NCBI RefSeq assembly: GCF_002934265.1
Contig: NZ_PTIX01000029.1
Span: forward strand, 26,780-90,779
Direction: 5' to 3'
Origin: Actinokineospora auranticolor
GTDB lineage: Bacteria; Actinomycetota; Actinomycetes; Mycobacteriales; Pseudonocardiaceae
DNA: 64,000 nt
The notes below the pieces were generated by a model. That model saw nothing but the letters and a program-made list of their open reading frames with translations. It was not told the origin of the DNA and did no database searches. Position numbers and translations under genes: made by a program. Shown here in pieces: positions 33,240 through 41,636 of this stretch. Positions within the stretch are counted from its first letter, which is position 1, and each line of letters begins with the position of its first letter.

Positions 33240-34051
33240 TGGCCATTGAGTTCTCGGTGATCGCCCCGCCCGACTATTTGGACGCGTTCGTCGCCCAAGC
33301 TCCCGCTCGCGTTCACCACGTTGCCGCGCAGCATGTTCTGAACGACCCGTTGTACCGGGACTTCTTCCACCGTGAGGCCGGACGCGGTGCCGAGATCATC
33401 ATCGACAACGGCGTGTTCGACCTAGGCGAGGCGCTGCCCGCCGAGGACTTGGTCGCCGCGGCTCGCGCGGTGAACGCCAAGGAGATCATCCTGCCGGACG
33501 TGATGGGCGACGGACCGGCGACCATCCAGGCCAGCGACGAGGCCGCCCGCGAGATCCAAGACCTCAGCGACGAGTTCCGGTTGTGCGTGGTGCTGCACGC
33601 GGCGACCGACAAGGAATGGCTGCGCACCTACGACTACTTTGCCTCCAGCGCCTACGTCGGCGCCATCGCGTTACCCGCGTCCCGCAAGCCCGCGTCCGAC
33701 GAGCTGTTGTGTCGGACCCGGTGGACGGCGACCCGCTTCCTGGAGAACCACGGCCTCGTCGAGGACCGGATCACGTACCGACTGCTCGGACTCGGCCGCA
33801 CCGGGCACCTGGAGCTGGCCGAGCAGCGCGAGCACGAGTGGATCGCCTCGGTCGACGGTGCCGCGCCGGTCATCCTCGGCGCGATGGGCATTCCCATGCT
33901 GCCCGACGGACCGTATGAGAAGCGACCGACGCCGCGGATCGAGAACCTTGGCCTCATCCCCGAGGAACGGTTCGGCCTGATCCGCCGCAACATCGACGTG
34001 GTCCGTGAGGCCGCGGGCAGCACCGTGCGCATCCCGGAGGCCATCCGATGA
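33239..34051 (+). CDS. tRNA-guanine transglycosylase-like (DpdA-like) protein
   Basis: The 270-residue protein looks like a short TIM-barrel member of the TGT/DpdA group: IIIDNGVFDLG (D56-N57-G58) matches the substrate-loop strand, LPDVMGDGPATIQ (P86-D87) the next strand, and YVGAIALPASRKPASDE and YRLLGLGRTGHLELA the later ones. TGT enzymes exchange guanine for 7-deazaguanines in tRNA; DpdA does so in DNA. It is much shorter than bacterial Tgt (about 370 residues) and lacks the four-Cys zinc site, so it is more like phage forms. Target could be DNA, RNA or a free nucleoside. ATGA coupling to the following gene. Confidence 0.6.
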   Translation: MAIEFSVIAPPDYLDAFVAQAPARVHHVAAQHVLNDPLYRDFFHREAGRGAEIIIDNGVFDLGEALPAEDLVAAARAVNAKEIILPDVMGDGPATIQASDEAAREIQDLSDEFRLCVVLHAATDKEWLRTYDYFASSAYVGAIALPASRKPASDELLCRTRWTATRFLENHGLVEDRITYRLLGLGRTGHLELAEQREHEWIASVDGAAPVILGAMGIPMLPDGPYEKRPTPRIENLGLIPEERFGLIRRNIDVVREAAGSTVRIPEAIR

Positions 34052-35079
34052 GCCTGCTGGCCGGGTCCGCGCTGCGCGCGGACCCCATCGAAGTGAACGG
34101 GCACACGATGCCCCCGGACCGCCTGCTGCGCTACCTCCAGATCAAGGCCCACCACCTGATCCAGGACCACGACTGGGACAGCATCCACGTCGTCGGCGGC
34201 TACGACCGCGGCGCGGTGATCTCCGCCCACGAGAAGACCGGCAAGCTGTTCAACATCGAGCGCCCCACCGCCGACGCCCACGGCCGCGATCTGATCGTCA
34301 AGGCGTTCCCCGGCGTCGACTACGTCCACCACTACGGCCTGATCATCGCCACCTACCTGGAGATGGTCGGCAAGGACGCGAGCATCGTCAGCTACGAGCC
34401 GCCCACTCCCGCAGTATCCACCGACGCGGTGAGACGGCTCGAACTCGACCTCAACGGCGATCTCGTGGTGGTCGGCTGGGGCCTGGCCCACCTCGTCCCG
34501 CCGGACGGCGTGTGGAACCGCGGACACGGCTACGCCTGGCAACGCACCCGCATCCACGGCCGCGACGTGGTCTTCCTCGGCTACCAGCACAGCATCTGGG
34601 GCGACGTCGCCGGACGAGTCGTCACCCGCCTGGCCAGACTCGGCGCCGGCGACGTCGTCTACGTCGGCAAGGTCGGCGCGCTGAACCCGGCGATCGAGCC
34701 CAACACCCTGCTCGCCACCGGCAACACCAGCTTGATCGACGGCGCCCCGGTCACCTGGAACGACTTCTTCGCCGACTTCGCCGTCTCCCAGCCGGGCGTG
34801 CACACCGGCATCCACGTCACCTCGCCGTCGATCCTGCTGGAGAACCGCGCCTGGCTGGCCGAGCACGCCGACCACGCTTTCGTCGACCCGGAGATCGGCC
34901 CCATGGGCGCGGCAGCCCGCGACGCGGACATCGGGTTCGGCTACCTGCACGTCATCTCCAACAACCTCGCCCGGCACTACCCCGCCGACCTGTCCAACGA
35001 GCGCAATCACGACGTGCTCCAGCGCCGCGCCGCCCTGATCACCCAGATCCGCGACATCATCACCGCCCGCCTGACCTGA
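34048..35079 (+). CDS. Nucleoside phosphorylase-like protein
   Basis: The 343-residue protein has a C-terminal half that resembles the PNP/UDP phosphorylase superfamily: VVYVGKVGALNPAIEPNTLL, ATGNTSLIDGAPVTWNDFF, VHTGIHVTSPSILLENRAWL and VDPEIGPMGAAARDADIGF, where the D-x-E-x-G-x-M element would correspond to the nucleoside-binding site. The N-terminal 130 residues (HLIQDHDWDSIHVVGGYDRG) may be a second, phosphate- or PRPP-binding domain. Within this operon it probably attaches or removes the sugar of a 7-deazapurine. Coupled by ATGA to the TGT-like gene. Confidence 0.6.
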   Translation: MSLLAGSALRADPIEVNGHTMPPDRLLRYLQIKAHHLIQDHDWDSIHVVGGYDRGAVISAHEKTGKLFNIERPTADAHGRDLIVKAFPGVDYVHHYGLIIATYLEMVGKDASIVSYEPPTPAVSTDAVRRLELDLNGDLVVVGWGLAHLVPPDGVWNRGHGYAWQRTRIHGRDVVFLGYQHSIWGDVAGRVVTRLARLGAGDVVYVGKVGALNPAIEPNTLLATGNTSLIDGAPVTWNDFFADFAVSQPGVHTGIHVTSPSILLENRAWLAEHADHAFVDPEIGPMGAAARDADIGFGYLHVISNNLARHYPADLSNERNHDVLQRRAALITQIRDIITARLT

Positions 35080-35098
35080 ACCCCACGGAGGAACACCC

Positions 35099-35794
35099 AT
35101 GCCGGACACGGCACCGCCCGACGCCCCGACCCGCGGGCGCGAGATCACGATCGTCGGCATCGACGGCGCGGGCAAGTCCACCCTCGCCACCCGCCTGCAC
35201 CAGGCCCTCAACGACGCGGGCCACAAGACCATCCTGGTCGGCAAACACACCACCGACGTGCCCGCCGACCTGGAGCTGGCCGCGTACGTCGACCAGCTCA
35301 ACACGTTGGTATACCGCCGCGACGCCCGCATCGCCCAGGAGTGCGGCGACCACTACTGGCTACTCGCACTGGCCGCCTGGTACACCCTGCAGGACAAGCT
35401 CGTCATCCAACCCGCGCTCGCCGCGGGCACCCACGTCATCCTCGACAACGCCCACCACAAGATCCTCGCCCGCTACGCGGTCAACCCCGACGTCGACACC
35501 GAGCTGGCCGAGCGGGTCTTCGCTCACCTCACCGAGCCCGACCTGATGTTCTTCCTGCACATCGACGCCCACACCGCGCTGGCCCGCAAGGGCGAGTTCA
35601 GCTCCCTGGAGACCGGCCACTCCGGTGGCGGCGACGAGGACTTCATCCGGTACCAGGACACTGTCCTGGCGACGCTGCGCGAGCACGCCGACCGCGGCGG
35701 CTGGCTGTCGATGGACGTTACCGACATGGACCGCGACGCGGTCTTCGACACCGCCGCCCAGGCCCTGACCGACCGCCTCCAGCTCTCCCTCTGA
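35099..35794 (+). CDS. Thymidylate kinase-like nucleoside monophosphate kinase
   Basis: The 231-residue protein has a P-loop GIDGAGKS at residues 20-27 and the overall arrangement of dTMP kinase (LATRLHQALNDAGHKTILVG, then LAAWYTLQDKLVIQPALAAG and HVILDNAHHKILARYAVNP). The usual DR[Y/F] motif after the second strand is DNAHHK, so substrate choice may differ from dTMP. GGAGGAA stands before the start. In this operon it could phosphorylate a modified nucleoside or nucleotide. Confidence 0.7.
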   Translation: MPDTAPPDAPTRGREITIVGIDGAGKSTLATRLHQALNDAGHKTILVGKHTTDVPADLELAAYVDQLNTLVYRRDARIAQECGDHYWLLALAAWYTLQDKLVIQPALAAGTHVILDNAHHKILARYAVNPDVDTELAERVFAHLTEPDLMFFLHIDAHTALARKGEFSSLETGHSGGGDEDFIRYQDTVLATLREHADRGGWLSMDVTDMDRDAVFDTAAQALTDRLQLSL

Positions 35795-35806
35795 AGGATT
35801 CCGTCC

Positions 35807-36727
35807 ATGCCAGTGACCCGACCGACCGACGGCGAGTACGTGTGCCACGGCATCACCTGGGCGACCGGAGACCCCCGACTGCTCCTCGCCCCGCTACCCG
35901 ACGGGCCACTGGTCTACGCCGAGATCATGAACCAACGACTCGGCTTCGCGTCCGGTACCGGCAGGTGGTGCACCGGCCGGTACCGGTTCGTCGACACCGT
36001 GCGCGTGGAAGCCCTCGCCTGCCCCGACCGCGCGCAGGCCGGGCAGAACGACCAATGCCCGCGATGCCTCGGCCAGGACGAGTTCCGATTCGCCCACCAG
36101 TACCACCGCGACGGCAACGTCCCCGACGCTCTGCGCCGGTACATGGACCAGCCGCACTGGCTCTACCTGGCCACCTTCGCCGACGGAGCCACCAAGGTCG
36201 GCACCGCGGCTGAACCACGCAAGCACTCCCGCCTCAACGAACAGGGAGCCCTGTTCGCCACCTACCTCACCACCACCCCCGACGGCCGCACCGTGCGCTT
36301 CCTCGAAGACGCCATCACCCGCGACCTCCGGATGCCCCAAACCGTCCGGGCCACCACCAAACTCAAAGCCCTGGCCAACCTCACCAACCTGGCCGCCGCG
36401 GGCGCGGCCCACGACCAGCACGTCACCCGCGCCGCCGACGCCCTCACCGCGACCGGCAACCAAACGGTCCTGGAGAAGTGGGCCCCTCCTGCTGAAGGCG
36501 CGCGACTGCGCGTCGCCGGTCGAGCCCGAGCGTTGTACCCGCACGACCTACAGGACGGCGAACACGGCTTCACCGTGACCTCCTGCGTCGGCACCCAGGT
36601 ACTCACCACGTTGACCGGCGACGACGAGACCGACTACGTGCTCGATCTCGGCACGCTCAAGGGCCGTCGCATCGCCCTTGGCCCCTTCACCTCGCCGGGC
36701 GCCGCTGTCCAAAGCTCCTTGTTCTGA
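35807..36727 (+). CDS. DUF2797 family protein
   Basis: The 306-residue protein shows the DUF2797 core WLYLATFADGATKVGTAAEP, then KHSRLNEQGALFATYL and VRFLEDAITRDL, preceded by a Cys cluster (CPDRAQAGQNDQCPRC) that likely binds zinc. The KVG-(x)-R-x-x-QGA pattern is GIY-YIG-like, and family members are uncharacterised. The gene follows the kinase by 12 bases in the operon, so a joint role in nucleoside or nucleic-acid modification is plausible. Confidence 0.75.
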   Translation: MPVTRPTDGEYVCHGITWATGDPRLLLAPLPDGPLVYAEIMNQRLGFASGTGRWCTGRYRFVDTVRVEALACPDRAQAGQNDQCPRCLGQDEFRFAHQYHRDGNVPDALRRYMDQPHWLYLATFADGATKVGTAAEPRKHSRLNEQGALFATYLTTTPDGRTVRFLEDAITRDLRMPQTVRATTKLKALANLTNLAAAGAAHDQHVTRAADALTATGNQTVLEKWAPPAEGARLRVAGRARALYPHDLQDGEHGFTVTSCVGTQVLTTLTGDDETDYVLDLGTLKGRRIALGPFTSPGAAVQSSLF

Positions 36728-36751
36728 CCACCCGAAAACGAGGCACCCACC

Positions 36752-37591
36752 ATGGCACCCCTCGACGCCGTGCTCGGCTGGGACGAGGACACCACCGCCG
36801 AGGCGTACGCCGCCTTCACCCGCGACTTCCCCATGTACTCCGCCACCAGCCGCGACCTGGCCCACCGCGCCAACCTCTCCAACGCCGACCTGGTCATCGA
36901 CCTCTGCGGCGGAGCAGGCGCCACCGCGGAGGCCATCCTCGACCTCGCCCCACCGCACACCCGGGTCATCTCCCTGGACAACGCCGCCGCGATGCAACGC
37001 GTCGGCCGACGCGCCCTCACCGACCCACGCCTGACCTGGATCACCGCCGCGGCCGAAGACCTCGCCGACCACGTCCCCGGGTCAGTTGACGCCGTCATCT
37101 GCAACAGCGCGATCTGGAAGACGAACGTCCCCGCGGTGCTCCACGCCGTCCACCAAGTGCTCCGCCCCGGCGGCCGGTTCGTGTTCAACATCGGCGGCGG
37201 CTTCGCCGGAGTCCGCCACCCCGACGAAACCACTACCCGAACCGGACCGTCGCTGAACACCCTGATCCACCAAGTCGCCACCCAGGACTACGGCCACCGT
37301 CCCCCTAGATCAGAAGCCACAGCACCGAAGCTGCCACTGGACGCAGTGACGGCACACTTGGTCGCCGCAGGGCTGACCGTGCTCGACACCGAAGTCACCG
37401 CCCAGCACAGCACCATGGCCGAGAAGAAGGCATGGGTGTCCATCCCGGTCTTCGCCCGCCCCGAAGGCGACTACACCCACGCCCAACGCATGGACATCCT
37501 GAATAAGGCATACGCCATGACCACGCCCGACTCTCCAACCGTGACGAGTTGGCTGACGGTGGTTGCCCAACGCCCCGACGCACAGCTCTAG
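36752..37591 (+). CDS. Class I SAM-dependent methyltransferase
   Basis: The 279-residue protein has motif I VIDLCGGAGATAEAI (D50, G53, G54, G56), motif II VISLDNAAAM and the motif IV region DAVICNSAIWKTNVP; VLRPGGRFVFNIGGG is the typical post-motif. The substrate cannot be read from sequence. As the last gene of the operon it probably methylates the 7-deazapurine product or its carrier. Family members include small-molecule methyltransferases of antibiotic pathways. Confidence 0.85.
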   Translation: MAPLDAVLGWDEDTTAEAYAAFTRDFPMYSATSRDLAHRANLSNADLVIDLCGGAGATAEAILDLAPPHTRVISLDNAAAMQRVGRRALTDPRLTWITAAAEDLADHVPGSVDAVICNSAIWKTNVPAVLHAVHQVLRPGGRFVFNIGGGFAGVRHPDETTTRTGPSLNTLIHQVATQDYGHRPPRSEATAPKLPLDAVTAHLVAAGLTVLDTEVTAQHSTMAEKKAWVSIPVFARPEGDYTHAQRMDILNKAYAMTTPDSPTVTSWLTVVAQRPDAQL

Positions 37592-37626
37592 CCCGCCAGT
37601 CCGCCTGTGGTCAGTCGGACCGCTCA

Positions 37627-38154
37627 TCACCTGGTCTCAGTGGCCAGGCGGCGGACGTACGTTCGGATGCGGTCCCGGTCCTCGGGAAAGGCGCTCTCCC
37701 ACTCCTCGGTCAGGTCGACCCACCTCGGCGGCTGTCCGTTTTCGCCGCCTAGCGGTACATCACGGTCGACCACGGCGGCGTAGGACAGGCCCAGCGTCGG
37801 CGACCAATCAGCACGGTACGAGCGAACTGTGACCGCAGCCGGAACCGGCAGCAACTCACCCGACACCCCGGTCTCCTCTGCCAACTCCCGAGCAGCAGCG
37901 GCCCGCGGCGTCTCGCCCGGCTCGACCGTGCCCCCAGGCGGCACCCACCCCCGAATGCGGTGCCGCACCAGCAGCACGTGACTGAACGAGGGGTCGGTCA
38001 CCCACACCTCGGCCGACAGCGGCTCCGTCAGAACGGGTTGGGCGCGCAGCCACGCGTGGGCGTCGTCGAACGCCATCTCCGCCACACGCGCATCGGCTAC
38101 CGCCGCATCCACAGTCCTCTGGTCGATCACCCGGCCAACCCTATGCCGAGGCAC
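37627..38154 (-). CDS. NUDIX hydrolase
   Basis: The 175-residue protein has a NUDIX box at residues 75-97: GGTVEPGETPRAAAARELAE, then ETG. The first 45 residues are helical (QRTVDAAVADARVAEMAFDD) and may form dimer contacts. NUDIX enzymes cleave nucleoside-diphosphate-linked compounds. It converges on the 7-deazapurine operon with 35 bases between, so membership is uncertain. Start: GTG 38154 is the longest; GTG 38130 (MIDQRTV) is equally possible. Confidence 0.85.
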   Translation of the reverse strand: MPRHRVGRVIDQRTVDAAVADARVAEMAFDDAHAWLRAQPVLTEPLSAEVWVTDPSFSHVLLVRHRIRGWVPPGGTVEPGETPRAAAARELAEETGVSGELLPVPAAVTVRSYRADWSPTLGLSYAAVVDRDVPLGGENGQPPRWVDLTEEWESAFPEDRDRIRTYVRRLATETR

Positions 38155-38336
38155 TGTTCGTCCTCAAAGACCACCTTCGCGAGCGCGACCTGCGCACTCT
38201 TACCCATCGCTCAATAAATATCCAGCATGGGTCGTGCTGTTCAGCGGTTGGTGGCTCTAGTGCCGTTCACCCCAACGAGGAGCATTCGTCACGACTGCTC
38301 GGTCTACGGGCAGTGGAGTGGGACGGTGCCGCGCAC
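38155..38336. other. Short intergenic region
   Basis: About 180 bases between the NUDIX gene and the end of the prepilin peptidase gene, both on the minus strand. Slightly A/T-rich around 38205-38225. It would contain the NUDIX promoter; no specific element is recognised. Confidence 0.3.
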
Positions 38337-38981
38337 TCAGCCCAAGCTGGTCGAGATCACGGCAGCCATTGCCCCTAGCGCCAAGTATGGGCCGAGCGGC
38401 ATCGGTGCGTGGCGAGGGATGCGGTGGGTACCGCGTAGTACGAGGCGGGCTACTGCGGCGAGTAGCCATCCAAGGAGAGTGCCAGCCAGGATCGCCGACC
38501 AACCGCACCACCCAAGGGCGAGGCCAAGGAGACCCGCGAGCTTGATGTCTCCGGCGCCGAGGCCGCCGGTACAGAGGGCGAGTGCGAAGTAGGTTGCGGC
38601 GAGGATGGCCATGCCGAGCAATGCTCGTGCCAGATTCGCGTGGTGAGGTTCGAGGACAGCAACCGCGGTGAAGCCTGCTCCGAGGATGGGGTAGCTGGGA
38701 AGGATCAGCGCGCTGGGAAGCCGATGCTCCGCCAGGTCCACTACCGCGAGGGGCACCAGCGCTGCAGCGAGGTAGCTGAAGGGCAGGAGGGCGTGGTGCT
38801 GGCCGATTCGCCAGGCTAGCGCGGCGAACAGGAGCCCGGTCAGCGCAGCCGCGGTTGCCCACGCGCTCCACCCGAACGATCTTGTGAGCAGCAGGCGGCG
38901 CGTCACCAAGCCGAACGCGCCACCGCTCGCGGTACCGAGGACGGCCCACCACGCGATCGATTCCGTGGAAGTCAAGCCCAT
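38337..38981 (-). CDS. Type IV prepilin peptidase (A24 family)
   Basis: A 214-residue membrane protein with seven to eight hydrophobic stretches and the two aspartates of A24 aspartic peptidases: D82 in VVDLAEHRLP and D145 in GLGAGDIKLAG (the GxGD motif). The N-terminal methylase domain and its Cys are absent, as in the short TadV/CpaA type. It would cleave the class III signal of the Flp-like pilin at 45772-45960. AGGTGG precedes ATG 38981. Divergent from the Tad operon. Confidence 0.85.
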   Translation of the reverse strand: MGLTSTESIAWWAVLGTASGGAFGLVTRRLLLTRSFGWSAWATAAALTGLLFAALAWRIGQHHALLPFSYLAAALVPLAVVDLAEHRLPSALILPSYPILGAGFTAVAVLEPHHANLARALLGMAILAATYFALALCTGGLGAGDIKLAGLLGLALGWCGWSAILAGTLLGWLLAAVARLVLRGTHRIPRHAPMPLGPYLALGAMAAVISTSLG

Positions 38982-39228
38982 TCACCACCTATCACTCTTC
39001 GTAGCGATTTTGGCCCCGTTTCGGCGGATCCCTCGCTGTCGGTGACACCGAGAGAAATCGTCCCGGGTGACGACTTTAGGCCAGTTGAGTGAATCGGTAC
39101 GAGGATGTTTCATGCCGACTTCAAAGTCAGCGCATTCCGACTTTGCCGTCGGGTGGGTGTCGTGGTGTAGACCTATTGGAGTCGCTCGGACGTGGGGCGA
39201 TCGTTTTCGGGAAGCAGGGGGTGTGTTT

Positions 39229-39816
39229 GTGAGGCAATGGGTTTTTCGATCTTGGCGCGGGTGTCTGGTGGTCGGCGCGTTGACCCTGGTGACTGTCGCG
39301 GCGTGCGGCACCGGCGACTCGGCTGGCGGCCCGCCTGCTGCGTCCGGTTCCGCGACGACGACGCTCCCGACGGCGAGCCCGAGCACTACTTCTTCACCGT
39401 CTGAGCGGGCTGAACAGGCGGCGTTGGGCGCCTATCGGGGTATGTGGGCCGACTTCGTGGAGGCTGGACACACTTCGGACTGGCGGTCGGTGAAGCTGGG
39501 GCAGCACGCGACGGGGGTCGCGTTGACGAACCTGTCGCGGGGCTTGTACGCCGATCACTACAACGGCCTGGTGACCAAGGGCGAGCCGGTGCTCAATCCG
39601 ACCGTGTCGTCGGTCGAGCCCGCGGCGGAGCCGAAAAAGATCATTGTCTCCGACTGTGGCGATTCGACGAACTGGTTGAAATATCGGGCCGACACCGGGG
39701 AGCTCGCGGACAAGGAGCCCGGGGGTCGGCGCGCGATCAATGCCATTGCCGAGAAGCAGTCGGACGGCTCATGGAAGATCTCCGACTACGGCGTTCATGA
39801 ACTGGGGACGTGTTGA
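39229..39816 (+). CDS. Lipoprotein, possibly NTF2-like or pilus-associated
   Basis: GTG 39229 is chosen because GGGGG stands seven bases before it. The product starts with a lipoprotein signal (RSWRGCLVVGALTLVTVAAC) with the lipobox Cys after VAA, a Ser/Thr/Pro linker and a small domain (ALGAYRGMWADFVEAGHTSD, then DGSWKISDYGVHELGTC). The last part is typical of NTF2-like secreted domains. First gene on the plus strand of the Tad locus, so probably an envelope component. Confidence 0.75.
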   Translation: MRQWVFRSWRGCLVVGALTLVTVAACGTGDSAGGPPAASGSATTTLPTASPSTTSSPSERAEQAALGAYRGMWADFVEAGHTSDWRSVKLGQHATGVALTNLSRGLYADHYNGLVTKGEPVLNPTVSSVEPAAEPKKIIVSDCGDSTNWLKYRADTGELADKEPGGRRAINAIAEKQSDGSWKISDYGVHELGTC

Positions 39817-39818
39817 CC

Positions 39819-40820
39819 ATGCGACGTTTATCGATCATTACCGGGTTCCTTGCTGTGAACCTCGTCGGCCTCGCGGTTCCGGCCTTGGCGGACGGGTGGG
39901 GGAACACGAACTGCGGGCAGGTCCCGTCCCCGGTGTGTGAGCTGGAGGCGGGCAGCAGTGGCGGTGGGTTGCCGGGTGGGTCGTCCGGGCACGGCACCAG
40001 CCCGCATCGTCCGGGTGGTGGCGCGGGTGGGGGTGGTCAGGGCTCAGGGGGCGACACCAGCGGTGGGAGCGGCAACAGCGTGGCCAACTGCTCGTACGTG
40101 CGCAGCGACTTTCAGCCCCCGGCCGGTGGCGTGATCAGCGCGGCCTACCACCCTCCCGCAGCACCCGGTGGAGTCGTCCAGGCCGCGATGCCGCACCCCG
40201 CCGTGGCGCGGGCAGCGCAGCCGGGGCAGGGCGGGGGTGCGTGGTACGTGTGGACGTGCGATACCGAGGGGGTGGCGCACGGGATGTACCGGTCCCCGGT
40301 GTGGATGGCCGACGGCCAGGCGCCGGGTGAGGCGTTGTTGCCCTCTCCGGCGGAGTTGTCGCGGGTCGCGCGTCGGCAGCTGCGGCTGCCCTCGCCGGTG
40401 ATCGCGGCGAGCCCGGCTGCCGAGCAGTTGGTGAATCTGCCGACGTGGATGTGGCTGATCGGCAGTTGGAGGCCGGTGTCGGCGACGGCGTCGGTGCCGG
40501 GGGTGTCGGTGACCGCGGTCGCGACGCCGACCTCGGTGACTTGGGTGATGGGTGATGGCTCCACGGTCACCTGCGGTGGCCCAGGCACGCCCTACCCGGT
40601 TGGTGGTGACCCGAGGGCTGCGTCGCCGACCTGCGGTCACGTCTACCGGCGTTCGTCGACCGCCCTGCCGGGGCAGGTGTACGCGGTGTCGGCGACGGTG
40701 CACTGGCGGGTCTCCTGGTCGGGTGCGGGTCAGGGCGGGGTTTTCCCGGATTTGACCACGACGGGGGCGGCGGCGTTCCGGGTGGCTGAGTCGCAGGTCC
40801 TCAACAACGGCGGCGGCTGA
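39819..40820 (+). CDS. Secreted Gly-rich protein of the Tad locus
   Basis: ATG 39819 (a TTG at 39813 overlaps the previous stop) begins a signal peptide (RRLSIITGFLAVNLVGLAV). A Gly/Ser-rich linker (residues about 48-85) is followed by a domain with WYVWTCDTEG, MWLIGSWRPVSATA and WVMGDGSTVTC, then C-GHVYRRSSTA. The mixture of short Trp/Cys elements resembles PKD-like secreted proteins found beside actinomycete Tad clusters. Function unknown; probably on the outside of the membrane. Confidence 0.7.
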   Translation: MRRLSIITGFLAVNLVGLAVPALADGWGNTNCGQVPSPVCELEAGSSGGGLPGGSSGHGTSPHRPGGGAGGGGQGSGGDTSGGSGNSVANCSYVRSDFQPPAGGVISAAYHPPAAPGGVVQAAMPHPAVARAAQPGQGGGAWYVWTCDTEGVAHGMYRSPVWMADGQAPGEALLPSPAELSRVARRQLRLPSPVIAASPAAEQLVNLPTWMWLIGSWRPVSATASVPGVSVTAVATPTSVTWVMGDGSTVTCGGPGTPYPVGGDPRAASPTCGHVYRRSSTALPGQVYAVSATVHWRVSWSGAGQGGVFPDLTTTGAAAFRVAESQVLNNGGG

Positions 40821-40925
40821 GCACCACTCACGGTCTGACTCTCCGCACGTAATCGCTCGCTCTCTGTTCCGCACGTCGATGTGGGCGTCGCGGCGCGCTA
40901 CCCCCATGCCTTTTGGAGGTTCGGC

Positions 40926-41636
40926 ATGTCTGCCAACACCACGTTCCGCCCTGATATCGGCAGGTCCGCGAAGGCGGGCGATGGCCGGTGGGTGGAGAAC
41001 GGGAAGAAGTCGGCGGCCTCGCGGCTGCGTACCCCGGGCCGGCGCCGTGGCGTCCCGTACCTGCTGCTGGGGGTGTTGCTTGTGCTCGTGTGCGTCGGCG
41101 CGTTCGTGTTGATCTCGCTGCGCTCCGGTGACCGGCAGCCGGTGCTCGCGTTGGCCCGTTCTGTGTCGGTCGGGCAGGTTCTCGCCGCGCAGGATCTGCG
41201 GCAGGTCAACGTCGCTGTCGACCCCGGCGTCGCGGTCGTGCCCGCGGACCAAGCGGCCAGTGTGCTGGGTCGTCCGATGGCCACGAGCCTGTCGGCGGGG
41301 ACGCTGCTCACCCCCGAGGCCGTCGGCGGCACCGCGGTCCCCGCCGCTGGACAGGGCATCGCCGCGCTCGCCTTGAAGCCGGGGCAGTTCCCGGCCGAGG
41401 TCGCGCCGGGGGCGCGGGTGTCGGTGGTGTTCGTGCCCGGCCCGGCCGGGACAGCGACCACGCCGCCCAGCACCAGCGGGGTGGCGTGGCCTGCGGTGGT
41501 GACCAGCGTCAACACCCAGCCAGGCGGGCAGGACACGGTTGTCTCGGTGCAGCTGTCGGAGACCGCGGCCCGGCAGGTGGCGGCGGTGCCCGCCGGTCAG
41601 GTGTCGATCGTGCTGCTCGCGGCGGGAGGCAACTGA
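40926..41636 (+). CDS. cpaB: CpaB/RcpC-like SAF-domain protein
   Basis: The 236-residue protein has one membrane segment (GVPYLLLGVLLVLVCVGAFV) and then a SAF domain (VLALARSVSVGQVLAAQDLR, LGRPMATSLSAGTLLTPEAV), as in CpaB/RcpC of Flp pilus systems, which assist pilus or secretin assembly. GGAGG precedes ATG 40926. Its stop overlaps the next start (TGATG). Confidence 0.8.
   Translation: MSANTTFRPDIGRSAKAGDGRWVENGKKSAASRLRTPGRRRGVPYLLLGVLLVLVCVGAFVLISLRSGDRQPVLALARSVSVGQVLAAQDLRQVNVAVDPGVAVVPADQAASVLGRPMATSLSAGTLLTPEAVGGTAVPAAGQGIAALALKPGQFPAEVAPGARVSVVFVPGPAGTATTPPSTSGVAWPAVVTSVNTQPGGQDTVVSVQLSETAARQVAAVPAGQVSIVLLAAGGN

Noticed and set aside
33652..35331. 559-residue minus-strand frame opposite the TGT-like and phosphorylase-like genes
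   Set aside because: Gly/Val/Asp-rich shadow frame; the plus-strand genes have families, ribosome binding sites and stop-start couplings.
34005..35546. 513-residue plus-strand frame opposite in register to the phosphorylase-like gene
   Set aside because: Arg/Pro/His low-complexity product overlapping real genes.
29620..37591. Toyocamycin/sangivamycin-type or dpd-type cluster
   Set aside because: QueD, QueE and FolE match, but QueC, the amidoligase/nitrile hydratase genes and the DpdB-K set are absent, and the extra genes differ.
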